Below, piece by piece: positions 13,691 to 19,707 of a stretch of DNA of 19,707 bases (its first letter is position 1; the number at the start of each line of letters is the position of its first letter). A program made the translations under genes and the position numbers. The DNA comes from Methanobacteriota archaeon (GTDB lineage: Archaea; Thermoplasmatota; Poseidoniia; Poseidoniales; Poseidoniaceae): contig PAMN02000028.1 of assembly GCA_002707335.2 (NCBI GenBank), forward strand, positions 1 through 19,707, read 5' to 3'. The notes beneath the pieces were generated by a model. The model was not told where the DNA came from. It saw only the letters and a list, made by a program, of their open reading frames with translations, and searched no databases.

Positions 13691-14593
13691 ATGGGATTAC
13701 TTGACAAAGTAGAGGGAACAAAAGAAGACAAACCTAAGCCTAAGGCTGTAGCAAAAGCAAAGCCAGTCGCAAAAGCAGTTCCTAAAGCAAAAGCAAAAGC
13801 AGTAGCAAAAGCAAGTCCCAAAAAAGCAGTCGCAAAGAAAGCTGCTCCAAAGGAAGCCAAAGTCAAGAAACCCAAATCCAGGGACATCAATCCTGATAAA
13901 ATAAGGCCTACTGGTCTACCAGAAGGATTTGAATTAGCTGGTAAAATGCCTAGATACATCGGCTGGTTGATTAACTTCGGATGGAATTTCGGTGTACTAA
14001 TTGGAACCCTATCTATTTTCATATTTGGAGACCCTGATTTAACAGTAGGATTCGTAGTTGCAGCGATAATGATCCTACTAAATTGGGTAGTACTACCAAT
14101 TTGGTTAGGAAGAAACGTTGGAGAGTTCGTTTCTAGAACAAAATACATTAATTCATCAGGCAATAAGCCGTTTCCGATTCATGCATTATTAAATAACAGT
14201 TTAGGTTTCCTATTCTTGATTGGTTTTATCTTGATTGGAACAAACATTAGCAGGGGTGGTGACATGGTCATGGTTGGTTTAGGTTCAGTATTTATGCTAG
14301 TTTGGATAGTCAATTTCTTTTTCAAGAAAAACTCAGACTATTCACAAGGACTTTTCGATATGACGTTCAATGCATACCTTGTTAAGCACGTCTCAACAGG
14401 TGAAGAAACTGGATGGGCTGCTAGATTCGAAGGATTAGGTGACTTTGGTGACAAGTGGGCAGAAAAGCAAGAACAGCGCAAAGAAAAAGCTCTGAAGAAA
14501 GCTGAAGAAAAGGCAAGCATGGAAGAATCCAAAGAAGAAGAATCCGTTGAAGATGCACCAGAAGAAACATCTGATGAAACCGAAGATAAATAG
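13691..14593 (+). CDS. Four-helix membrane protein with Lys/Ala-rich N-tail (RDD-like)
   Basis: A 300-residue membrane protein of unknown function. Residues about 10-62 form a low-complexity Lys/Ala/Pro/Val tail resembling histone H1 C-termini. Four hydrophobic segments follow at about 90-113, 117-139, 167-184 and 192-211. The spacing and the basic stretch LGRNVGEFVSRTKYINSSG between helices 2 and 3 recall RDD-family membrane domains, but the match is weak. The C-terminus (about 255-300) is a Lys/Glu-rich helix ending in an acidic tail. ATG 13691 follows GGTG with a five-base spacer; that GGTG directly follows the TGA of the proline-rich gene, implying coupling. Both proteins start with MGL and a basic patch. 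The basic tail could bind nucleic acid or acidic partners such as the neighbour's Glu-rich linker; this is inference. Confidence 0.8.
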   Translation: MGLLDKVEGTKEDKPKPKAVAKAKPVAKAVPKAKAKAVAKASPKKAVAKKAAPKEAKVKKPKSRDINPDKIRPTGLPEGFELAGKMPRYIGWLINFGWNFGVLIGTLSIFIFGDPDLTVGFVVAAIMILLNWVVLPIWLGRNVGEFVSRTKYINSSGNKPFPIHALLNNSLGFLFLIGFILIGTNISRGGDMVMVGLGSVFMLVWIVNFFFKKNSDYSQGLFDMTFNAYLVKHVSTGEETGWAARFEGLGDFGDKWAEKQEQRKEKALKKAEEKASMEESKEEESVEDAPEETSDETEDK

Positions 14594-14622
14594 TAACCAT
14601 ATCAAACACGAAGTGAATAGAT

Positions 14623-15558
14623 ATGGATAAGCGAGTTGTAACTTGGCGTAATCGCTCAATAATATCACTGCTTTTTATTGCTATTTTCTTGCCATTCTTC
14701 AACAAATATCTTTTTATTATATCTATAATTTTAATTTGGATTTCAGTGAAGGCAATACTCCTAAGAATAATATTCACTGGCCCTAGAAATCGCAAACCAT
14801 CTCTAGAATCCAAGCATTATCAGAAAGAAATTATCAGCATAATGGGAAACGAAATTTGCTATCATCATCATTTTCAGAGTAACAAATCTGACCTGGTTGT
14901 TTTCCTTCATGGATGGCAATCCAGTAGTAGTAGATTTGAAAATAGAATGAATCTTTTTCGTGAAAGAGGATATCACACCATGATTATGGATATGAGAGGT
15001 CATGGTGATAGTTCAGAAACATATGAATGGACTGCAGGTAAGGTAATTAATGATATCAAGGAAATCTTGAAATTATATCACGATTATCCGATTAATTATG
15101 TTCACTTTTACGGGCATAGTTTAGGAGGTTTTGTCACACTTGGACTACAACATGAGAGACATGCAGGTTGGTGGAAAAGTAAAATCCGAACAATAATACT
15201 GGAATCACCTATGACCGGTTATTCTCCAATTTTAGAAGAAATGTCGGGCAAATTACGTATCTTAGTGCCATACATGCGCAAATTGTCTTTACACGGTTTC
15301 AATAAATTACATCCAGAAGTGGAAGGAATTAGTTGGGAAGATATCGATGTACCTAACTGGGGAATTCCTTCCTGCCCAACGCTAATATTACAGTCTAAGG
15401 ATGATAACCGTCTAGGTAGGATACATTACGATATGCTGCTAAAAAATGATTTCTCGTTCGAATCACATTTAATCGAGTCCTTGCCACACTCCAGAAATCA
15501 ACATAATAAAGAGAGAGATGAATTAATAGTTGATTGGATTGAAAACCCTAGATATTAA
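14623..15558 (+). CDS. Membrane-anchored alpha/beta hydrolase
   Basis: A 311-residue serine hydrolase of the alpha/beta fold, with one or two hydrophobic helices at the N-terminus (about 12-50) that should anchor it to the membrane. The catalytic domain begins with LVVFLHGWQSS (oxyanion region, HGW at 96-98). DMRGHGDS lies at about 123-130, the nucleophile motif GHSLGG at 164-169 makes Ser166 the likely nucleophile, an Asp is at 260 or 261 (SKDDNR), and His289 lies in LPHSRN. The triad is therefore complete. The substrate is unknown; an esterase or lipase-like acyl hydrolase is most likely. ATG 14623 lies 29 bases after the membrane-protein gene, preceded by GTGA. The stop codon abuts the convergent CBS-domain gene with no gap. 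Confidence 0.87.
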   Translation: MDKRVVTWRNRSIISLLFIAIFLPFFNKYLFIISIILIWISVKAILLRIIFTGPRNRKPSLESKHYQKEIISIMGNEICYHHHFQSNKSDLVVFLHGWQSSSSRFENRMNLFRERGYHTMIMDMRGHGDSSETYEWTAGKVINDIKEILKLYHDYPINYVHFYGHSLGGFVTLGLQHERHAGWWKSKIRTIILESPMTGYSPILEEMSGKLRILVPYMRKLSLHGFNKLHPEVEGISWEDIDVPNWGIPSCPTLILQSKDDNRLGRIHYDMLLKNDFSFESHLIESLPHSRNQHNKERDELIVDWIENPRY

Positions 15559-16605
15559 TCATTCTTCTTCGATCACAATTGCCTGTTCACGAGCGAGTTC
15601 TCGCATATCCTCATGTTCATCTAATTCGTCGACGATTTCCTCTCCTAAGAGAGTCTCAATTGCGTCTTCCATGGTAATTATACCAGCGGTTCCTCCGAAT
15701 TCATCTATAACTGCAAGAATTTGAACTTTTGTCCTCAAGAATTTATCAAGCGCTATATCTACACTCGAGTCTGCCTTAATTGTGAGTAATGGTTTCTTCA
15801 AATCTTCTAGAACCTTATCCCATTCATCCATAGATGCTGCCATTAAAATATCAGATCTTAGCACAAATCCTGATAATGAATCAATTGATTCTTCGTATAC
15901 AGGCATTCTTCCAAACCTAAGAATCTTGGTATCATCTAATACCTGCTTAATTGTCCATTTTTGGTCAAATGCTAACGTAACTGTCCTTGGCGTCATTACA
16001 TCTTTTACGGGAACTTCTCTTAGTGTCAGCAAATTGTGAATTATAGTTTCTTCATCTTCGTCAAGTGTTCCTTCTTCCTCTGAAATATCTGCTAGAGCAT
16101 GAAGCTCATCTCTCGTAACAGTTGCGGTTTCCGCCTTTGGCAACATCCGCTTAAACATCAATAGAGGGACGAAGAAAATAGCCATTGATTTTGTCATCCC
16201 AGATAATACAATCCCTGCAGGCTTTGATAATGCTTTCCAATAAGCAGCACCAAGAGTCTTTGGTATAATCTCAGAGAATATTAAAACAGCCAAAGTAAGA
16301 ATCACTGACGCTACTGTAAGAGAAACATTCGCAAATTGCGCTTCAACCTCGGCACCTACTCCTGCAGCGCCCATAGTATGGGCAATAGTGTTCAGTGTAA
16401 GTATCGCTGTGAGAGGTTTGACAGAGTCGTCTTCTTTCAGTTTAGTCCATCTTAATCCGTTCTTATTTCCTTCTTTTCCAATTACGCTAACATGCGAAAT
16501 TGGCATTGATAGTAAGACTGCTTCTAAGAGCGAACATAGGAATGAAACACCAAGTGCTAATGATGCATAAATAATCAGCATTGTGTAGTCTGCCATAGGG
16601 TTCAA
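15559..16605 (-). CDS. CNNM/CorB-type membrane protein with CBS pair
   Basis: A 348-residue protein with an N-terminal DUF21/CNNM transmembrane domain (hydrophobic stretches at about 9-33, 93-113 and 128-152; SEIIPKTLGA at 111-120) and a cytosolic CBS pair (about 204-262 and 268-325; DVMTPRTVTLAF, then FGGTAGIITMEDAIETLLGE). Related CNNM/CorB proteins move Mg2+, or control its transport, with ATP-Mg binding at the CBS module. The C-terminal CorC_HlyC domain of many bacterial relatives is missing; the protein ends in an acidic EEE soon after the second CBS. The start taken is TTG 16605, four bases after GAGGAG; ATG 16596 (MADYTML) is the alternative. It is convergent with the hydrolase with zero spacing and divergent from metG. 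Confidence 0.9.
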   Translation of the reverse strand: MNPMADYTMLIIYASLALGVSFLCSLLEAVLLSMPISHVSVIGKEGNKNGLRWTKLKEDDSVKPLTAILTLNTIAHTMGAAGVGAEVEAQFANVSLTVASVILTLAVLIFSEIIPKTLGAAYWKALSKPAGIVLSGMTKSMAIFFVPLLMFKRMLPKAETATVTRDELHALADISEEEGTLDEDEETIIHNLLTLREVPVKDVMTPRTVTLAFDQKWTIKQVLDDTKILRFGRMPVYEESIDSLSGFVLRSDILMAASMDEWDKVLEDLKKPLLTIKADSSVDIALDKFLRTKVQILAVIDEFGGTAGIITMEDAIETLLGEEIVDELDEHEDMRELAREQAIVIEEE

Positions 16606-16726
16606 CGAACTCCTCAGCCATTTCGGCTCATATCAGTTCAAATGCTTCCACTTATTATGGGTTCTCCATTGGAACAATAGCATAGTTCTCATGTACTATG
16701 TCCAATTCGAGAGATATGGTGGCAAT
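16606..16726. promoter_or_regulatory. Divergent promoter region, CNNM gene / metG
   Basis: This 121-base gap contains the AT-rich core CTTATTATG (16651-16659), the best TATA-like candidate for both directions. The ribosome-binding site of metG (GGTG 16718-16721) and that of the CNNM gene (GAGGAG on the minus strand, 16610-16615) flank it. An AGCC/GGCT short inverted repeat lies at about 16617-16629. All assigned by eye. Confidence 0.3.
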
Positions 16727-18952
16727 ATGAAAGGAGAGCATGTCCTAATATGCGTCGCCTGGCCTTATGCTAACGGGCCGCTGCATTTAGGGCATGTTGC
16801 AGGTTGTTATTTACCACCAGATATTCAGGCGCGGTTTGAGAGGTCGTTAGGAAATAGAGTCTTGATGGTATCGGGATCAGATGAGCACGGCACCCCTATC
16901 ACCGTGGCCGCTGAAACTCAGGGAGTTTCTCCACAGAGTATTGTTGACAAATATCACCAAATTAACAAATCAGCGTTAATTCAGTTGGGATGTTCTTGGG
17001 AGCCTAATATTGATCCTAGGGGTGTAGAATTTGGAGGTTCACTCTTTAATCGCACCAGTGATTCTGAACATCACCAAATTGTTTCAGAGAATTTCTTATC
17101 ATTACTAGATGCTAAGCTTTTCGAAAGAAAAGTTATGCAACAATATTACGAATTGCGAGAGGATGGTGGTCGCTTCTTACCAGACAGATATGTAGAAGGA
17201 GATTGTCCAAATTGTAATGCACCAGGGGCGAGAGGTGATCAGTGCGATGAATGTGGAGTCACATATGAAGCTAATGAGTTACTAAATCCAAAATCGAAGA
17301 TGAACCCTGATGCTAAAATTGAAATTCGAGATACCGAACACCTTTTCTATAGGCTGGACCTTTTTCAAGACGCCCTTGAAAAACATGCGAAATCCCAGCA
17401 ATCTGTATGGAAATCAAATGTCAAGGCTATGACAAAGCAATGGTTGGACATGGGACTTCGCCCAAGAGCAGTTACTCGTGACCTTGATTGGGGAATCAAC
17501 TTACCGCTCGAGGGTGATGAATGGTCAGGTAAATGCGTATACGTATGGTTTGAGGCAGTTCAAGGTTACCTGTCGTGCGCTAAAATATGGTCAAAGAAAT
17601 TTGGAAAAGCCAATGATTGGGAAAAATGGTGGAAAATTGCAGAAGACGGCACAAAACCAAGACACCTGTACTTTTTAGGAAAAGACAACATACCATTCCA
17701 TACTGTTATTTGGCCATCAATTATCATGGGATTGAATTATGCATCCCGATTAACTAATTCCGATGAACCCCCTGGATTGCCCACTAATGGAGAATTAAAT
17801 ATCGAATACAATGTTCCAGCAATGGAATACCTTATGCTAGCAGGTGGGCAATTTTCAAAATCGCGTAAACATGCTGTTTGGCTACCATCTTTCTTAGAGA
17901 GATTTGATCCCGATACTTTACGGTACTATCTTTCAATAAATATGCCAGAGAACCACGACACGGATTTTAATTGGCCAGATTTTGTCGAAAAAATTAATTC
18001 CGAATTAATTGCAGCATATGGCAATTTTGTTCATAGAATATTGACTCTTAGTGATAGATTCCCACAAGATAGACCATTATCGTCATTTGAAAATCTTGAA
18101 CTATGTAAAGATGAAATTGTCAAATTAGAACAAATTCATGATAATGCTACAAGGAGTTTGAAGAATCACCGCTACAAAGAGGCTTTGCGTACAATTATGT
18201 CAGCGGCTCAATTAGGAAATCAAATGATTCAGTCTGCAACTCCTTGGATATATTTGAAAGACTTCGATGCAGAGGGGGCAAGCGAATCATTGGCAAAATT
18301 ATCATTTGGTTGGAGAATTTCTCGATACCTTTCAATAATGTTCCAACCATTCTTACCATTTAGTTCACAGAGGCTATGGGAAAACCTCGGAGAAACTGGA
18401 GATGTCAGTGATGCCAAATGGGTTGATGCTGTTAATTGGGGCGCGAAATACACTAAATGTAAATCTGAAGTTGAACCTCTATTCGAAAGATTAGATCTAG
18501 ATTCTATACTTGAACAAGAACAAGCCCTAGCAGAGGCACCCTCGACAGATAATGACGTTACTCACAATGTTAAAGGCGGAAAAAAGAAAAAGAAAGGAGA
18601 TAATGAAATGACTGAAGGAATACAATATTTGGATTTTGAAACATTCACAAAGACAAAGCTGAAAGTTGGAATGATATTATCTGTGGATAATCATGAAAAT
18701 GCCGATAAATTATATGTCGTGAAACTGGATGACGGTACAGATAATGGCCGCACTATCTGTGCGGGTTTGAAGGATTATTATTCACCAGAAGATATGGTTG
18801 GAAAATTTGTTGTGTTTGTTGCAAATCTCAAACCAAGAAAGTTACGTGGTGTGATGAGTGAAGGTATGATGTTAGCTGCTGATGACGAAGACGGTAATGT
18901 CAAACTTATTACCATAGACGGCGATATAAAAACCGGATCCGAAGTAAGATAA
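16727..18952 (+). CDS. metG: Methionyl-tRNA synthetase with fused C-terminal tRNA-binding domain
   Basis: Class I methionyl-tRNA synthetase that charges tRNA-Met with methionine. In the 741-residue form, the HIGH motif appears as HLGH (20-23). The connective insert has one four-Cys zinc site (CPNC...CDEC, Cys160, 163, 173, 176), and the KMSKS loop is FSKSR (376-380). An anticodon-binding helical domain follows to about residue 600. A lysine-rich linker (GGKKKKKGD, about 617-625) leads to an EMAPII/Arc1p-like OB-fold tRNA-binding domain (about 635-741, with KLKVGMIL, NADKLYVVKLDDGT, VANLKPRKLRGVMSEGM). In many archaea this last domain is a separate protein. ATG 16727 is preferred to the in-frame ATG 16691 because GGTG lies five bases before it. 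The stop codon directly abuts the convergent FTCD_C gene. Confidence 0.95.
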   Translation: MKGEHVLICVAWPYANGPLHLGHVAGCYLPPDIQARFERSLGNRVLMVSGSDEHGTPITVAAETQGVSPQSIVDKYHQINKSALIQLGCSWEPNIDPRGVEFGGSLFNRTSDSEHHQIVSENFLSLLDAKLFERKVMQQYYELREDGGRFLPDRYVEGDCPNCNAPGARGDQCDECGVTYEANELLNPKSKMNPDAKIEIRDTEHLFYRLDLFQDALEKHAKSQQSVWKSNVKAMTKQWLDMGLRPRAVTRDLDWGINLPLEGDEWSGKCVYVWFEAVQGYLSCAKIWSKKFGKANDWEKWWKIAEDGTKPRHLYFLGKDNIPFHTVIWPSIIMGLNYASRLTNSDEPPGLPTNGELNIEYNVPAMEYLMLAGGQFSKSRKHAVWLPSFLERFDPDTLRYYLSINMPENHDTDFNWPDFVEKINSELIAAYGNFVHRILTLSDRFPQDRPLSSFENLELCKDEIVKLEQIHDNATRSLKNHRYKEALRTIMSAAQLGNQMIQSATPWIYLKDFDAEGASESLAKLSFGWRISRYLSIMFQPFLPFSSQRLWENLGETGDVSDAKWVDAVNWGAKYTKCKSEVEPLFERLDLDSILEQEQALAEAPSTDNDVTHNVKGGKKKKKGDNEMTEGIQYLDFETFTKTKLKVGMILSVDNHENADKLYVVKLDDGTDNGRTICAGLKDYYSPEDMVGKFVVFVANLKPRKLRGVMSEGMMLAADDEDGNVKLITIDGDIKTGSEVR
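18596..18610 (+). promoter_or_regulatory. Possible internal ribosome-binding site and start in metG
   Basis: Inside metG, GGAGAT (18596-18601) lies six bases before an in-frame ATG (18608). That ATG falls exactly at the end of the Lys-rich linker, just before the tRNA-binding domain. Initiation here would give a free tRNA-binding domain of about 114 residues, the size of the stand-alone archaeal MetRS beta protein. The purine-rich lysine codons could produce this match by chance. Confidence 0.35.
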
Positions 18953-19582
18953 TCATAAATTATCGTTTACTATATCCATTATTTTTCTGGATATTACACG
19001 GCACTCTTCCATCACTTGCATTGCTTTGTACTCAAGGTCTCCAGCATAGCCTTCAGGTAATGATGACAGGTTGATTTTTACATTAAACAAAGCTCCTTTG
19101 CATGCTGCACTTGCAAGCAAAGAACACACACCTACGTCGGATAAGGCATTTTTATTCCCATATTTAGCTAAATCTGGTAAATAATTTAGCAGTTGTAATG
19201 CAAGTTCAGCAGTTTCCATAGGTATTTTTGCTGCAATAAGTGTATTTTTGCGTATTTCTTGACGTCTAGATTCTTTTTCTTCTTCAGATTCTTTCGGCAT
19301 CTTGAATGAATCCATTACAGCATCGAATGAATCGCTATCCTCATCAGCCAATCTTGCTGAATTAGTCATAATATCAATGGCCACGGGGAGAAGTTTCTCA
19401 GAAATCCCCCAACCGTCTTTCCATTTTTCGCTTCCTATGGTTAAATCACATACCATTATTGACAACGCTGCGGCTTGTCCAAGGGCTATTGCGGCAGCAG
19501 TTCCTCCGCCTGGTGTAGGTGAGGACGATGCTAATGCTGATTGAAAATCTTTTATGCTCATTTCTACCCATGGTGTTTTCAT
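18953..19582 (-). CDS. Cyclodeaminase/cyclohydrolase (FTCD_C family)
   Basis: A 209-residue mostly helical protein of the formiminotransferase-cyclodeaminase C-terminal (FTCD_C) family. The family acts either as formimidoyl-tetrahydrofolate cyclodeaminase or, as FchA, as methenyl-tetrahydrofolate cyclohydrolase. The diagnostic N-terminal loop ASSSPTPGGGTAAAIALGQA (about 18-37) matches the family PxPGGG folate-binding motif, followed by helices typical of the fold. The length is that of the stand-alone enzyme. Its ATG overlaps the stop codon of the upstream partial gene (ATGA), which looks like glutamate formimidoyltransferase, so the cyclodeaminase role in histidine degradation is favoured. 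The 3' end meets metG with no gap. Confidence 0.87.
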   Translation of the reverse strand: MKTPWVEMSIKDFQSALASSSPTPGGGTAAAIALGQAAALSIMVCDLTIGSEKWKDGWGISEKLLPVAIDIMTNSARLADEDSDSFDAVMDSFKMPKESEEEKESRRQEIRKNTLIAAKIPMETAELALQLLNYLPDLAKYGNKNALSDVGVCSLLASAACKGALFNVKINLSSLPEGYAGDLEYKAMQVMEECRVISRKIMDIVNDNL

Positions 19583-19707
19583 TTGGATTCACCTCTTATT
19601 GCCCATTCAATAATTCTAACATTAGGATCGAAAGGCGATAAAAATTCTAGACCTAATCCAGATATTGCACTGCTAACTAAATCTTCTTCAGTTGGGTTTT
19701 CTGATTT
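19579..19707 (-). CDS. ftcD: Glutamate formimidoyltransferase, C-terminal end (partial)
   Basis: The last 42 codons of a minus-strand gene whose start lies beyond the window. The readable end, SGLGLEFLSPFDPNVRIIEW, resembles the linker that ends the formiminotransferase half of animal FTCD (a PFNPKERIIEY-type sequence, from memory), directly before the cyclodeaminase domain. The enzyme moves the formimino group from formiminoglutamate, a histidine breakdown product, to tetrahydrofolate. The stop overlaps the next gene's ATG by the ATGA arrangement, so the two halves of FTCD are adjacent but separate genes. The assignment rests on a short stretch and on context. Confidence 0.6.
   Translation of the reverse strand, partial: KSENPTEEDLVSSAISGLGLEFLSPFDPNVRIIEWAIRGESK

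Noticed and set aside
13748..13850. Short repeats of GCAAAAGC type as a possible CRISPR or regulatory repeat
   Set aside because: The repeats have no regular spacers and are in frame as Lys-Ala codons of the membrane protein's tail.
13630..14163. Minus-strand open frame rich in Ala, Phe and Gly
   Set aside because: It is antisense to the repetitive Lys/Ala codons and helices of the membrane-protein gene; the composition explains the open frame.

Overview
The window reads as a compact, AT-rich archaeal chromosome segment, most likely from a marine euryarchaeon of the Thermoplasmatota (Poseidoniia / Marine Group II-III type). The domain call rests on an archaeal/eukaryal-type primase small subunit (PriS), an archaeal-style MetRS, ribosome-binding sites built on GGTG/GGAGGT placed close to ATG, GTG or TTG starts, and AT-rich promoter-like patches without bacterial -35/-10 pairs. 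The group-level call is inference. No rRNA, tRNA, CRISPR, IS element or phage gene was seen. There is no gene-free stretch above about 130 bases.

Left part (1-7127): an OPT-family oligopeptide/metal-chelate transporter (minus strand) is divergent from a plus-strand run of a PMCA-like P-type Ca2+ ATPase, mqnE and mqnA. The last two are steps of the futalosine route to menaquinone. A minus-strand gene (7110-9518) for a large secreted/anchored beta-propeller protein is convergent with mqnA and overlaps it by 18 bases. It separates mqnE-mqnA from mqnD.

Middle part (9646-15558): a plus-strand series of mqnD, a small HEAT-repeat protein that closely resembles one half of eukaryotic deoxyhypusine hydroxylase (DOHH), a 67-residue zinc-finger-like protein, priS, a proline-rich/acidic protein with a duplicated C-terminal motif, a four-helix membrane protein with a Lys/Ala tail, and a membrane-anchored alpha/beta hydrolase. 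Several junctions share one design, in which the stop codon runs straight into the GGTG ribosome-binding site and the next start follows 8-9 bases after the stop.

Right part (15559-19707): a CNNM/CorB-like CBS-domain membrane protein (minus), methionyl-tRNA synthetase with a fused C-terminal tRNA-binding domain (plus), and on the minus strand an FTCD_C-family cyclodeaminase/cyclohydrolase preceded by the 3' end of what looks like glutamate formimidoyltransferase. That last pair links histidine degradation to folate one-carbon metabolism.

The most notable candidate is the half-length DOHH-like protein at 10551-11024. It keeps both His-Glu iron-ligand pairs of one DOHH half at the same 33-residue spacing, and could form a homodimeric archaeal deoxyhypusine hydroxylase acting on aIF5A. 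Other signals worth checking are an SD-masking hairpin before the proline-rich gene, a possible internal translation start in metG that would release the tRNA-binding domain, and convergent genes that meet with zero spacing.
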